Shown: piece by piece, positions 1 through 9,088 of the stretch
How positions within the stretch are numbered: position 1 is the stretch's first letter
How the letters are laid out: each line of letters begins with the position of its first letter
DNA from: Alcanivorax sp. 1008
Lineage (GTDB): Bacteria > Pseudomonadota > Gammaproteobacteria > Pseudomonadales > Alcanivoracaceae
Assembly: GCF_020667895.1 (NCBI RefSeq)
Contig: NZ_JAFMPS010000001.1
Coordinates: 1 to 64,000, forward strand
Direction: 5' to 3'
Length of the DNA: 64,000 nt
Program-made: the position numbers and the translations under genes
The notes under the pieces: generated by a model
The model's database searches: none
Seen by the model: only the letters and a program-made list of their open reading frames with translations
Told to the model about the DNA's origin: nothing

Positions 1-90
1 ACCTGATCCCATCCCGAACTCAGAAGTGAAACGAAGCATCGCCGATGGTAGTGTGGCATTCGCCATGTGAGAGTAGGTCATCGTCAGGCA
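1..90 (+). rRNA. rrf: 5S ribosomal RNA, 3' part
   Basis: The window opens inside a 5S rRNA gene. Visible are the conserved segments CCGAACTCAGAAGTGAAACG (positions 14-33), GCCGATGGTAGTGTGG (41-56) and GAGAGTAGG (70-78), and the closing strand GTCAGGCA at the 3' end. About the first 25-30 bases lie outside the window. A strong rho-independent terminator follows at once, so this is the distal end of an rRNA operon. The 3' end is placed by similarity to E. coli 5S and could shift by a few bases. Confidence 0.95.
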
Positions 91-102
91 CTTAAATAAA
101 GA

Positions 103-134
103 AACCCCCGTCGCGAAAGCGACGGGGGTTTTTT
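103..134 (+). terminator. rRNA operon terminator
   Basis: A perfect 12-bp stem, AACCCCCGTCGC paired with GCGACGGGGGTT, closes on a GAAA tetraloop and runs into TTTTTT. This is a textbook intrinsic terminator 12 bases after the 5S 3' end. Confidence 0.95.
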
Positions 135-230
135 ATTTAGGGCTTTACTCTGGCTTGCGCTAAAAGCCTCCCTGCCGTCGCTGTTGATTAGCGGCATCAA
201 GTAATAGTTTTTTGCACTTAGATGTATTCA

Positions 231-236
231 TATAAT
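231..236 (+). promoter_or_regulatory. candidate -10 box upstream of the DUF2061 gene
   Basis: TATAAT lies 80 bases before the ATG of the small membrane protein. A TTGCAC is present at 212-217 but its 13-base spacing is too short, and the properly spaced position is a T run. Only the -10 half is convincing. Confidence 0.35.
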
Positions 237-315
237 TGCCTTTTTCTATCCTCATGCGTTCTTTATTCTTGGCTTGCCGGTTAGGGCGTCATAGAGAGGT
301 CAGCAGGAGCAGGTC

Positions 316-516
316 ATGAGCAAGACTATTTCGTTCGGTATCATGCACGTGGGCGTCGCATTCCTTGTGGTTTGGATGATGACGGGAGATATGATTATCG
401 GTGGTGCCGTGGCGATGGTAGAGCCGATGGTTAACACCATTGCCTACCACTTTCATGAGAAGGTCTGGGCGCGCCGTAAGGCGGTGGGCATACGCTGTTC
501 CGTTATGCCGGCCTGA
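316..516 (+). CDS. DUF2061 family small membrane protein
   Basis: A 66-residue protein with the DUF2061 pattern: KTISF near the start, a hydrophobic segment (about residues 9-23), a second one containing GGAVAMVEPMVNT (about 28-42), and the closing HFHEKVWAR signature. It should sit in the inner membrane as a hairpin of two helices. Function is unknown for the family. The ATG has a purine-rich ribosome site (CAGGAGCAG) just upstream. It stands alone between the rRNA terminator and a TetR gene; co-transcription with the TetR gene is possible but an inverted repeat separates them. Confidence 0.8.
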   Translation: MSKTISFGIMHVGVAFLVVWMMTGDMIIGGAVAMVEPMVNTIAYHFHEKVWARRKAVGIRCSVMPA

Positions 517-541
517 AGGCTAAGCCCACAAAAGGGTTACG

Positions 542-595
542 CCGTGTTTACTCATCTGCTGACTCAGGGTAACCTTCTTGGAAAGGTAAACACGG
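542..595. repeat. inverted repeat before the TetR gene (possible operator)
   Basis: Two perfect 10-bp arms, CCGTGTTTAC (542-551) and GTAAACACGG (586-595), are separated by 34 bases. The right arm ends 9 bases before the TetR start codon at 605. Such an arrangement could be a pair of operator half-sites for autoregulation or an RNA hairpin over the ribosome site. The 34-base spacing is wide for a single TetR dimer. Confidence 0.5.
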
Positions 596-604
596 TGTTC
601 ATCC

Positions 605-1297
605 ATGACTTCCGCAACCAGTCCCTACGAGTTGGATGCTATCCGGGAGATTATTAACCGGGTACTCAGCGCCCAGCGAGATGATGGCCCCGCAGGGCGG
701 GCCCATGCCAGGACGGAGATTCTGATTCACTCCATTGCGGTATTTTCCCGCCGCGGACTGGAGCGAACCACGGTTCAGGATCTTCTCGATGCGGCGTCTA
801 TTTCCAGACGAACTTTTTACAAATATTTCCGCAATAAGTTCGATGTATTGGAAAGTATCTACCAGATATCGATAGAGAACATGATTCTCAGGTTTCGCCG
901 GGAGGCGGAGCGATCTCGGTCGGTTCAGGAGGTCATCCGGAATAGTTGTAATATCTACTTTGACTATCACCTGAGTCTTGGGCCGATCATTCGGCTGATG
1001 ATGGAGGAGGCGCGTCGTGCGGATTCCGTATTGGCTCCTCATCGGGCGACAGCCTATAAGGCTGTGGCAGGGGTAATGAAGTCGGAGATGCTACGGGTAA
1101 CTGGACGTGAGTTGGATGAGCTGGTTTATCTGACCCTGATCTGGACGCTGGAAAGTTATTCTCTCTATCTTCTCAACGACACCGATTGCTCTGCTGAGAC
1201 GATTGCCCGCTATAAACAGATTATGACGGGTATTGCAGAGGCGGTGTTGTCCGGCCAAGCGGACTGGTCGAAGCTTGCTGTCCAGCCATCGGCATAA
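605..1297 (+). CDS. TetR/AcrR family transcriptional regulator
   Basis: A 230-residue regulator with an N-terminal TetR helix-turn-helix at about residues 52-78 (TTVQDLLDAASISRRTFYKYF) and a helical C-terminal ligand or dimerisation domain I cannot assign to a ligand class. About 30 residues precede the usual TetR start, giving a longer than average N-terminus. It converges with a second TetR gene only 7 bases away. A 10-bp inverted repeat lies directly upstream and could be its own operator. Target genes are not evident; the DUF2061 gene and itself are the nearest candidates. Confidence 0.85.
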   Translation: MTSATSPYELDAIREIINRVLSAQRDDGPAGRAHARTEILIHSIAVFSRRGLERTTVQDLLDAASISRRTFYKYFRNKFDVLESIYQISIENMILRFRREAERSRSVQEVIRNSCNIYFDYHLSLGPIIRLMMEEARRADSVLAPHRATAYKAVAGVMKSEMLRVTGRELDELVYLTLIWTLESYSLYLLNDTDCSAETIARYKQIMTGIAEAVLSGQADWSKLAVQPSA

Positions 1298-1304
1298 ATG
1301 AACA

Positions 1305-1886
1305 TCAGGTCGTTTTCTTAAGTCCCTGAATCAACACATCCATATACAGTAGTGCCTGTTCTTCCATATCACCATTGCCGGTTAGAGCCCAGGTATAGGT
1401 GGTGCCGATCAGAACATTCACCATTAGCTGCATTGTGGCGCGGGTTTCCAAAGCGGTGAAATAGCCGTCCTTTCTCATCTCATTAAAAAAGACCTCTGCC
1501 AAAGGTAGATACTGCTCCATAAGGGCAAAGTGCTGGCGCTGGATGTCTCCAGCAAACTCGCCGGCCTCCTGAATAAGAACCCGGCTGAATTCCCTGTTGC
1601 CTGAAAGAAATCGGGCGATGTCTATGCATACTCCCCGCAATCGCTCCAGCGGCGGTTTGTTGCTGATTAGCTGTTTAAGCGCAATATCACGGATGTGGTT
1701 AAGATTTTCCTCAACAATGGTCAGCAGTAGCGACTCTTTTGAGTCAAAGAACTTATAGATAGTAGCTTTGCCGACGCCTGCGCGTTCAGCGATGGTTTTT
1801 ACATCGGCGGAGCGAAAGCCATGCTCAGCAAAGACCTCTTGAGCAGCAGTTAGAATCCGGCTGCGTCTATGGTCGACCTTTGTCAT
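1305..1886 (-). CDS. TetR/AcrR family transcriptional regulator
   Basis: A 193-residue regulator with a canonical TetR HTH at about residues 25-50 (DVKTIAERAGVGKATIYKFF). The C-terminal helical domain resembles those of TetR members controlling efflux or fatty-acid genes, but no ligand can be named. It lies 34 bases downstream of valS on the same strand, so it may be read from the valS operon as well as from its own promoter. It is unrelated in sequence to its convergent TetR neighbour beyond the HTH. Confidence 0.85.
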   Translation of the reverse strand: MTKVDHRRSRILTAAQEVFAEHGFRSADVKTIAERAGVGKATIYKFFDSKESLLLTIVEENLNHIRDIALKQLISNKPPLERLRGVCIDIARFLSGNREFSRVLIQEAGEFAGDIQRQHFALMEQYLPLAEVFFNEMRKDGYFTALETRATMQLMVNVLIGTTYTWALTGNGDMEEQALLYMDVLIQGLKKTT

Positions 1887-1920
1887 GGCAGTGCTCCGTG
1901 AGGTGCTGGGGTCCGCCCCC

Positions 1921-4686
1921 TTACAAGTACTTTATTTTTTCCGCTTGCTCTTCCAGCTTGGCCAGTTGGGAGCGATACTCATTGAGCTTGTCGCGCTCTT
2001 TGGCGACCACATCCGCCGGGGCCCGGTCCGTAAAGCCAGGATTCTTCAGTCGTTCATCGGCGCGGCTTACTTCCTGCTTCAGCTTCTGTATTTCTTTGCC
2101 GAGGCGATCAAGTTCTGCGGCCTTATCTATAAGACCGGCCATCGGCACCAAAATCTCCATGCGTCCAACAAGCTGGGTGACGGAGGGTGGAGCGGACTGC
2201 TCTGGGGACAACCAGACAATGTTTTCCAGTTTGGCCAGTTTTGAAAGAAAATTACGGTTTTCGTTAAGACGGCGAAGATCTTGTTCATCACCATTATGCA
2301 GATAGAGCGGCAATGCCTTTCCCGGAGGAATGCGCATCTCCCCGCGGATATTCCGGATTGCGGTGATCACATCTTTGAGCCACTCAGTGTCTGCTTCGGC
2401 GATGCTGTCCAGTTTATCCTGCTCCGGCGCCGGGAAGGGGGCGAGCATGATAGTCTCACCTTGAACGCCAGCAAGCGGTGCGATTCGTTGCCAGATTTCC
2501 TCGGTGATAAACGGCATAAATGGATGCGCGAGGCGGAGAATGCTTTCTAGCACTCGAACCAGAGTGCGTCGGGTGCCGCGCTTCTCCGCATCGCTGTATT
2601 CGTCGCCATAAAGCACCGGTTTGGACAGCTCAAGGTACCAGTCGCAGTACTCGTTCCAGATGAATTCGTAAGCTGCGTGGGATGCCTGGTCGAAGCGGAA
2701 CTGTTCTAGCGCGTCCATGATTTCCTGTTCGGCACGCTGGAGGGCGGAAATGATCCAGCGGTCCGCCAGTGATAAACTAACCTCGTCGGCAGGATCCAAA
2801 CCGCAATCCTGATCCTCCGTATTCATCATCACATATCGTGCTGCGTTCCAGATCTTGTTGCAGAAGTTACGGTAGCCTTCAATGCGGCCCATGTCCCACT
2901 TGATGTCGCGTCCAGTAGAAGCCAGTGACAGGAAAGTAAAGCGCAGCGCATCAGTGCCATAACTTTGGATGCCGTCAGGGAATTCCTTGCGGGTACGCTT
3001 ATCAATCTTTTGGGCCATCTGTGGCTGCATCAGACCATTGGTGCGCTTTTCCACTAGCGACTGTAGAGAGATGCCATCGATCAGGTCGAGCGGGTCAAGG
3101 ACATTGCCTTTCGACTTCGACATCTTCTGGCCTTCGGCATCGCGCACAAGTCCATGTACATACACCGTTTTGAAAGGAACCTGACCTGTAAACTTCAGTG
3201 TCATCATGATCATCCGCGCAACCCAGAAGAAAATGATGTCGAAGCCAGTCACCAATACATCCGTAGGGTGAAATAACTTCAGCTCTTCGGTATTGTCCGG
3301 CCAGCCTAGCGTTGAGAATGTCCACAGGGCAGAGCTGAACCACGTATCAAGAACATCGTCGTCCTGATGCAGAGTGCGCTCATCCAGAGAGTACTTCTGC
3401 CGAACCGCAGCCTCATTCTCACCAACATAGATATTCCCGGCGTCATCGTACCAAGCCGGGATTCGATGCCCCCACCACAGCTGCCGTGAAATACACCAGT
3501 CCTGAATGTCCCTCATCCACGAGAAGTACATGTTCTCGTACTGCTTTGGAACAAACTGAATCTGTCCACTTTCGACTGCCTTGATGGCGGGGTCAGCTAA
3601 CGAGGCAATGGCGACAAACCATTGGTCTGTCAGGAACGGTTCGATTACCGCTCCAGAACGGTCGCCTCGTGGCACCATTAACTTGTGGTCATCAATCTTC
3701 TCCAGCAGGCCGAGCCCGTCGAGATCATCAACCACTTTTTTGCGAGCAATAAACCGGTCAAGTCCACGGTATGCCTCGGGGACCTGATCATTCAGGCTGG
3801 CGTCGCGGGTCATGATGTTGATCATTGGCAGGTTATGACGCTTACCAACTTCGTAATCATTGAAATCATGTGCCGGGGTGATTTTGACGCAGCCGGAGCC
3901 GAAGTCTGGGTCGACATAGTCATCACCGATGATCGGGATTTCACGATCGGTCAGTGGCAGGCGGATCGTTTTGCCAATTAAATCGCGGTAGCGTGGATCT
4001 TCCGGGTGCACGGCAACGGCTGTATCACCAAGCATGGTTTCAGGGCGTGTGGTGGCGACCACCAGATGGCCTGAGCCGTCGCTTAACGGATAGCGGAAGT
4101 GCCACATATGACCGGCCTCTTCCTTGTTTTCCACTTCCAGGTCGGAAATTGCAGTGTGGAACTGGGGATCCCAGTTGACCAGTCGCTTGCCACGGTAGAT
4201 CAGCCCTTCATCAAACAGGCGAATAAATGCTGTTTGAACTGCTCGGGACAGTCCCTCGTCCATGGTGAAGCGTTCTCTCGACCAGTCCAGTGATGAGCCA
4301 ATGCGACGCAGCTGGCGCCCGATGGTGCCGCCGGACTCAGCTTTCCATTGCCAGACTTTCTCCAGAAATTTTTCCCGGCCAAGGCTGTGGCGTGACTCGC
4401 CCTCAGCGGCCAGCTTGCGCTCTACCACCATCTGGGTGGCAATGCCGGCATGGTCGGTGCCCATTTGCCACAGGGCCCGTTGCCCCTTCATGCGGTGATA
4501 GCGGATCAGTGTATCCATGATCGCGTTGTTGAAGCCGTGGCCCATATGAAGAGAGCCAGTGACGTTCGGCGGAGGAATCATGATGCAGTAGGGCTTGCCC
4601 TCGCCTTGTGGAGCGAAGTAACCAGCTTTTTCCCAATGCTCATACCAGCGCCGCTCAATGGCGTCAGGTTGGTAGGTCTTGTCCAT
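1921..4686 (-). CDS. valS: Valine--tRNA ligase
   Basis: Cytoplasmic class I aminoacyl-tRNA synthetase that charges tRNA-Val and edits mischarged threonine. The 921-residue protein has the HIGH-type motif HMGH at about 47-50, the CP1 editing domain after it ([10 protein letters not shown] near 212-221), the KMSKS loop at about 521-525, the anticodon-binding domain, and the C-terminal coiled-coil arm (last 65 residues) typical of ValRS. I chose the ATG at 4686, preceded by GGGAA. A GTG at 4713 in the same frame would add nine residues but lies only about 10 bases after a perfect TATAAT, so it would be nearly leaderless. The family start MxKTYxP also matches the ATG. Confidence 0.97.
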   Translation of the reverse strand: MDKTYQPDAIERRWYEHWEKAGYFAPQGEGKPYCIMIPPPNVTGSLHMGHGFNNAIMDTLIRYHRMKGQRALWQMGTDHAGIATQMVVERKLAAEGESRHSLGREKFLEKVWQWKAESGGTIGRQLRRIGSSLDWSRERFTMDEGLSRAVQTAFIRLFDEGLIYRGKRLVNWDPQFHTAISDLEVENKEEAGHMWHFRYPLSDGSGHLVVATTRPETMLGDTAVAVHPEDPRYRDLIGKTIRLPLTDREIPIIGDDYVDPDFGSGCVKITPAHDFNDYEVGKRHNLPMINIMTRDASLNDQVPEAYRGLDRFIARKKVVDDLDGLGLLEKIDDHKLMVPRGDRSGAVIEPFLTDQWFVAIASLADPAIKAVESGQIQFVPKQYENMYFSWMRDIQDWCISRQLWWGHRIPAWYDDAGNIYVGENEAAVRQKYSLDERTLHQDDDVLDTWFSSALWTFSTLGWPDNTEELKLFHPTDVLVTGFDIIFFWVARMIMMTLKFTGQVPFKTVYVHGLVRDAEGQKMSKSKGNVLDPLDLIDGISLQSLVEKRTNGLMQPQMAQKIDKRTRKEFPDGIQSYGTDALRFTFLSLASTGRDIKWDMGRIEGYRNFCNKIWNAARYVMMNTEDQDCGLDPADEVSLSLADRWIISALQRAEQEIMDALEQFRFDQASHAAYEFIWNEYCDWYLELSKPVLYGDEYSDAEKRGTRRTLVRVLESILRLAHPFMPFITEEIWQRIAPLAGVQGETIMLAPFPAPEQDKLDSIAEADTEWLKDVITAIRNIRGEMRIPPGKALPLYLHNGDEQDLRRLNENRNFLSKLAKLENIVWLSPEQSAPPSVTQLVGRMEILVPMAGLIDKAAELDRLGKEIQKLKQEVSRADERLKNPGFTDRAPADVVAKERDKLNEYRSQLAKLEEQAEKIKYL

Positions 4687-4723
4687 GAAAATTCCCGGCG
4701 TGTCGATTGTCACAAGGCCAGAG

Positions 4724-4729
4724 ATTATA
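4724..4729 (-). promoter_or_regulatory. candidate -10 box of valS
   Basis: On the minus strand the sequence reads TATAAT, 37 bases before the chosen valS ATG. The -35 region at 17-18 bases spacing (CAGCAA or CCAGCA) is poor. It lies between valS and the upstream hypothetical, so valS may have its own promoter besides read-through from pepA. Confidence 0.5.
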
Positions 4730-4758
4730 CCGAAGCAGCGGGGAAATTGCTGGCTGAC

Positions 4759-5199
4759 TCAGGATGGTTTTCGCAGCAGTGCTAACAGGCGATTGCGCAA
4801 GTCCTGTTCGATTTTCGGCATCCAGTCGGCCAATACTTCATCCGCCAGTGCGTGCAGTCGGGCTTCATCAATGCTGTCAGGTGCTGGTGCAGGCTTTGCT
4901 GTTGGCGGAGGTTGCACGGCCATAACTTTGCGTGGCAGGAATGGATTTTCTCTTTCCAGCAGGGCCTTGTTGAGTGGTTCCGGTCTTTCTGGCCCGTCAA
5001 GCAGGGAAATCTGTTGGTGGTGGTCGCCACCCTCATCGATATCCGCTTCGGCTGGGTCAAGTAGTGGCACATCATCATCAAGAAGCGAAGACGGCTCGAC
5101 ATCTTTGTCCGCATCACCGAGAAGTGACTGAATAGAAGTCAGCTCATCAAGCAGGGCCTTGGGAGAGGGCTTGCCGGGAGGCTTGCGTTGATCAGTCAT
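4759..5199 (-). CDS. acidic conserved hypothetical protein between pepA and valS
   Basis: A 146-residue soluble protein. The first half is low in complexity and acidic, with repeated LLD/LLDDDVPLLD-like stretches (about residues 20-70). A proline/alanine linker follows, then a C-terminal amphipathic helix (DEARLHALADEVLADWMPKI and the next ~15 residues) that is likely the folded part. It occupies the place of the hypothetical gene that, in Pseudomonas, lies between holC and valS. Here holC is absent and this gene directly follows pepA. ATG 5199 has GAGAA upstream; a longer in-frame reading to 5445 overlaps pepA and is unlikely. Function unknown; one could guess a partner of the replication clamp loader, but nothing in the sequence proves it. 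Confidence 0.7.
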   Translation of the reverse strand: MTDQRKPPGKPSPKALLDELTSIQSLLGDADKDVEPSSLLDDDVPLLDPAEADIDEGGDHHQQISLLDGPERPEPLNKALLERENPFLPRKVMAVQPPPTAKPAPAPDSIDEARLHALADEVLADWMPKIEQDLRNRLLALLRKPS

Positions 5200-5250
5200 G
5201 CCGGATTCTCGTTTTGCTGGAGTACATTGCTTTGTACAGGGTGCCGCGAT

Positions 5251-5285
5251 CCCAGCGGGAATGCCAGAGGGGCATTTCCGCTGGG
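5251..5285 (-). other. intercistronic hairpin after pepA
   Basis: A 15-bp stem (CCCAGCGGGAATGCC with GGCATTTCCGCTGGG, one G-T pair) and a 5-base loop start 9 bases after the pepA stop. There is no T tract on either side, so it is more likely an mRNA-stabilising or processing hairpin between pepA and the next gene than an intrinsic terminator. Confidence 0.5.
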
Positions 5286-5294
5286 TATGGCAGC

Positions 5295-6770
5295 TTAGCT
5301 GCTGGCCAGATCCATCAGGTAGCGGGTGAGCATGGGCACCGGGCGGCCGGTAGCCCCCTTTTGTTTGCCGGCGCTTATCCATGCGGTTCCAGCGATATCC
5401 AGATGGGCCCACTTCACCTCTTTGGTAAATCGGGATAGAAAGCACGCGGCGGTAATCGAGCCGGCCTTTGGGCCGCCGATATTGGCCATATCCGCAAATG
5501 GGCTATCCAGTTGCTCCTGATAGTCATCCCACAGCGGCATGGGCCATCCTCTGTCCATGGAATCGTCGCCAGCATCGAGCAGGGCCTTGGCCAACTCATG
5601 GTCATTGGCGTAGACCGCCTGAGCGTGGCTGCCCAGGGCAACCACGCAGGCGCCGGTCAGGGTGGCGATATCAATGACCGTATGAGGTTTGTGCTTCTGC
5701 TGTACCCAAGTCAGAGCGTCGCACAGCACTAGTCGGCCCTCTGCGTCGGTATTGAGAATCTCAACGGTTTGGCCAGACAGACTGGTAACGATGTCGCCCG
5801 GACGGGAGGCGCGGCCATCGGGCATGTTTTCTGCTGCGGCGACTACGGCGACCAAGTGAATTGGCAGGCTCAGCTCGCAGACAGCTTTTACTGCGCCGAA
5901 TACGCTGGCTCCGCCGCCCATGTCGTATTTCATCTCGTCCATGCCGGCCCCCGGTTTTAGCGAGATGCCGCCGGTGTCGAAAGTTACGGCCTTGCCGACT
6001 AATGCCACTGGTGCGCCTTTAGCGCCTTTGTATTCCATGATAATGATTTGGCCTTCGCGCTCACTGCCTCGAGCTACAGCGCAGAACGCTCCCATGCCCA
6101 TTTTCTCCGCCTGAGCTTCGGAGATTACCGACACTTTGAGTGCCGGGTACTGTTTGGCCAGCGTTCGTGCCTGCTCAGTCAGGTAGGCCGGGTAGCACTG
6201 GTTTGGTGGCTGGTTGCCAAGATCTCGGCAAAGGGTGACGCCGGCGGCGACCGCCTGTCCCTGACGCAGCGCTTCCTGAAGCGCTGCCTTGGAGCCTTCG
6301 CCGATAAAGGTAAAGTTGGTGAGCGGGGAGCCAGTGGCCGGTTTACTCCGGTATTGGTCAAATCGGTATAGCGCTTCATCCACTGCGCGCGTGCCTTCGC
6401 GAACCTGCCAAAGCACATCCTGATCCCGCACCAGTGTGTCGTTGAGCAACCAGGCGGCATTGCGGCTACCGCTGGCTTTTAGCGCCTGCACGGCGCTGCT
6501 GAGCATCTTGATAAAGGCCCCTGGCGCTAGCGGCAAGTCGCCTGTGCCAACCAGCAGCAAGCGTTTGGCTGGCAGGTCAGTGGGCTGGGAGACGAGCAGC
6601 GTCTGGTTCTTTTTTCCGCTGAAGTCACGGTCCTTGATTAACTGCCTGATCTGGCTGGACGTGCCAGCGGGCAGGTCAGCCGGCAGCAGGGTGGCTTTTT
6701 CATCGACTGCCAGAATCAGGCAGTCGGTTTTCAGGGCAGAGACCTTCTTGCCGCTGATGGCGTACTCCAT
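5295..6770 (-). CDS. pepA: Leucyl (cytosol) aminopeptidase
   Basis: M17-family aminopeptidase that removes N-terminal residues from peptides; the E. coli homologue also binds DNA in Xer recombination and carAB control. The 491-residue protein shows the family signature NTDAEGRL at 340-347 and the metal-binding segment around GKAVTFDTGG (259-268) with the later D and E ligands. The N-terminal domain (1-160) is the variable one. The ATG is preceded by AGGAG and lies back to back with lptF, 50 bases away, as in many gammaproteobacteria. The next gene downstream, normally holC, is missing. Confidence 0.97.
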   Translation of the reverse strand: MEYAISGKKVSALKTDCLILAVDEKATLLPADLPAGTSSQIRQLIKDRDFSGKKNQTLLVSQPTDLPAKRLLLVGTGDLPLAPGAFIKMLSSAVQALKASGSRNAAWLLNDTLVRDQDVLWQVREGTRAVDEALYRFDQYRSKPATGSPLTNFTFIGEGSKAALQEALRQGQAVAAGVTLCRDLGNQPPNQCYPAYLTEQARTLAKQYPALKVSVISEAQAEKMGMGAFCAVARGSEREGQIIIMEYKGAKGAPVALVGKAVTFDTGGISLKPGAGMDEMKYDMGGGASVFGAVKAVCELSLPIHLVAVVAAAENMPDGRASRPGDIVTSLSGQTVEILNTDAEGRLVLCDALTWVQQKHKPHTVIDIATLTGACVVALGSHAQAVYANDHELAKALLDAGDDSMDRGWPMPLWDDYQEQLDSPFADMANIGGPKAGSITAACFLSRFTKEVKWAHLDIAGTAWISAGKQKGATGRPVPMLTRYLMDLASS

Positions 6771-6820
6771 GGGAACTCCTGGGTTACAATGCCCGTCACT
6801 TCGACAGGGCGGGACAGGTT

Positions 6821-7939
6821 TTGATTCTTCACCGGTACATTAATCGGCAGCTACTTACGACCACCATAGTGGTAACCGTCGTGCTGATGATGGTGCTGGT
6901 CAGCGGCCGCTTTATCAAGTATCTGGCTAGTGCTGCCACTGGTGAAATATCCGCCGATGTGTTGTTTGCCGTGATCCTCTACCGGATGCCCGAATTTCTC
7001 CAGCTTATTTTGCCGCTTAGTGTCTTTATTTCGATTTTGCTGGTGCTTGGGCGGATGTACTCGGACAGCGAGATGGCGGTACTGCGCTCTGGTGGTATAG
7101 GTCAGTCAGGGATTGTTCGTGGCTTGATCGCGCCCATGTTGGTGACCACTTTTGTGGTTGGCCTGTTTGGCCTGTATGTCACTCCCTATGGCGAGACGGA
7201 AGTGGCCAGGGTGCTGGAGGAGCAGCGCGGCAGGTCGGTGCTGGAGCTACTGACTCCCGGGCGATTCCACTCCCGCGGAGACAAGCTCGGGATGCGTACT
7301 GCATACGCTGAGTCTCTCAATCGTGAAGAAGAAGCCCTTGAGAATATTTTTATATCAGACTTTCGTTATGCCAGTGATGACAGTCCAGGGTCATTGCTTA
7401 CGGTTATGGCTGGTCGTGGCCGGGTGGTTGAGAGAGATGGCTTGGCCTATCTCTATCTGGAAGAGGGTTTTCAATATCAGGGTGCGCCGGGAGACCCCGA
7501 TTATCGGCGAGTGGAGTTCAGCGAGGCGATGGTCAAGATCGGGGAAGAGCGCACCGTCGCCAAGCCACCGAAGGTGCGCAGTCTGCCCACCATGGAGTTA
7601 ATGGTGTTACCCGGTGCGGACGCCCGGGCAGAGTTGCAGTGGCGCATTTCGCTAGTGCTGTTGGTGCCGATGATGCTGATTGCCGCGGTGCCCCTGAGTC
7701 AGGTCAGTCCTCGTCAGGGGCAATTTAATCGGTTGGCGCCGGCACTGCTGTTTTACTTGGGTTATGTAGGTTTGCTGCTGGTAATGCGCAGCCGGCTGGC
7801 AAAGATGCAAATTGATGAAATTGGCTGGCAGGACAATATGTATCTGGTCCATGTTGTTGCGTTTGCGGCGGTGGTTCTGTTGCTTAACGAGCACTGTTTG
7901 CGCCTGTGGCTGGCTGATCTGCGGCGGAGGTCTGCATGA
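6821..7939 (+). CDS. lptF: LPS export ABC transporter permease LptF
   Basis: Inner-membrane permease of the LptB2FG complex that extracts lipopolysaccharide from the inner membrane and passes it to LptC. The 372-residue protein has the expected plan: three N-terminal membrane helices (about 13-33, 55-75, 100-122), a periplasmic beta-jellyroll of about 150 residues, and three C-terminal helices. It starts at TTG (6821), which matches the family N-terminus MIxxRYxxR and has GGGACAGG 5 bases before; no good ATG is available. A TACAAT at 6785-6790 may be its -10 box. Its stop overlaps lptG by 4 bases. Confidence 0.95.
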   Translation: MILHRYINRQLLTTTIVVTVVLMMVLVSGRFIKYLASAATGEISADVLFAVILYRMPEFLQLILPLSVFISILLVLGRMYSDSEMAVLRSGGIGQSGIVRGLIAPMLVTTFVVGLFGLYVTPYGETEVARVLEEQRGRSVLELLTPGRFHSRGDKLGMRTAYAESLNREEEALENIFISDFRYASDDSPGSLLTVMAGRGRVVERDGLAYLYLEEGFQYQGAPGDPDYRRVEFSEAMVKIGEERTVAKPPKVRSLPTMELMVLPGADARAELQWRISLVLLVPMMLIAAVPLSQVSPRQGQFNRLAPALLFYLGYVGLLLVMRSRLAKMQIDEIGWQDNMYLVHVVAFAAVVLLLNEHCLRLWLADLRRRSA

Positions 7940-8997
7940 GGTTGCTTCGCCGCTACATATGGCGCGCGGTCATGATTCCTGTGCTGCTGATCATCGCAAT
8001 CCTGATGCTGCTTGATGGTCTTTTTAGTTTTGTATTCGAGTTGGAGTCCCTGCGTAACGAATACCAGATTCTGCAGGCGCTGCAGTTTGTGGTGACCACT
8101 TTGCCCAGACGTTTGGCCGAGTTTTTACCGATGGCGATTTTGCTCGGCGCGTTGGCGGGCTTGGGGTTGTTGGCGAATAGCGGCGAGCTGACGGTTATGC
8201 GTGCAGCGGGAGTATCCACCGGGAGGATTACCTGGATGGTGCTGCGGCCAACGATTCTGTTGTTGCTGATCGGTTTATTCGTGGCGGAGTATATTTCGCC
8301 ACATACTGAACAGATCGCTCGAAGTAATCGATCCTTGGCTGAAACCGGTGGAGTGGCGCTGGGAGGTCAGTCCGGTCTTTGGCATCGGGAGGGAAACGAG
8401 TTTATCCATATCAGTGCGGTAGAGCCAAACGGGGTGTTACATGGCGTAACCCGCTATCGTCTGGATGAGACTCACCAGTTGGTGGAAACCCGATTTATTA
8501 GTCGGGCTATCTATCAGGGCAATAAATGGTCGCTGGAGGGTGTGCGCGGCAGCAGGCTGTTTGATGACCATATTGAAGCCTGGGCGGAAGATAGTGGCCA
8601 GTGGGATATTCAGCTGACCCCTGATGTGCTTTCGGTGATCGTGCTTCAACCGGAGCACTTGGCGGTTAGCAAGATTTACGAATATGCCCGTTATCTGCAG
8701 CAGCAAGGCATCCATGCGGGTGAATATATGTTGGTATTCTGGCAAAAGCTGGCTCAGCCGCTGGGTGTTTTGGGCATGGTGATGATTGCCGTATCGTTTA
8801 TCTTCGGGCCATTGCGTCAGGTCAGCATGGGCTTGCGCATGACCGCTGGCATTCTAGCTGGCCTGGTGTTTCATTATGGGCAACAGTTCTTTGGCCATAT
8901 GAGCCTGGTGTTCGACGCGTCGCCGATGTGGGCGGCACTGGCGCCGGCGATAATTTGTCTGGTGGCGGGAGTGGTGCTGTTGCGGCGGGTGCGCTAA
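7936..8997 (+). CDS. lptG: LPS export ABC transporter permease LptG
   Basis: Second permease of the LptB2FG exporter. The 353-residue protein begins MRLLRRYI and has the same six-helix plus periplasmic jellyroll layout as LptF: helices at about 12-35, 60-83, 100-120, then the soluble domain, then three helices from about 272 to the C-terminus. It is translationally coupled to lptF (ATGA overlap). Its partner genes lptB, lptA and lptC lie 22 kb away in this same window. Confidence 0.95.
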   Translation: MRLLRRYIWRAVMIPVLLIIAILMLLDGLFSFVFELESLRNEYQILQALQFVVTTLPRRLAEFLPMAILLGALAGLGLLANSGELTVMRAAGVSTGRITWMVLRPTILLLLIGLFVAEYISPHTEQIARSNRSLAETGGVALGGQSGLWHREGNEFIHISAVEPNGVLHGVTRYRLDETHQLVETRFISRAIYQGNKWSLEGVRGSRLFDDHIEAWAEDSGQWDIQLTPDVLSVIVLQPEHLAVSKIYEYARYLQQQGIHAGEYMLVFWQKLAQPLGVLGMVMIAVSFIFGPLRQVSMGLRMTAGILAGLVFHYGQQFFGHMSLVFDASPMWAALAPAIICLVAGVVLLRRVR

Positions 8998-9088
8998 GGT
9001 TGTCCCGTTGACGCCTTGTGGCGCCCGCTAAGCAGAGGCGCAGTGAGGTTCATGCCACGGAAGAAAACAAATAACCCGCGGGGGAATT

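Noticed and set aside
4687-4713. GTG start of valS adding nine residues
   Set aside because: It lies only about 10 bases downstream of a perfect TATAAT on that strand, so there would be no room for a leader, and the residues are not conserved.
5200-5445. 82-codon N-terminal extension of the acidic hypothetical
   Set aside because: Most of it overlaps the 3' end of pepA and the hairpin; the ATG at 5199 has a ribosome site and suitable position.
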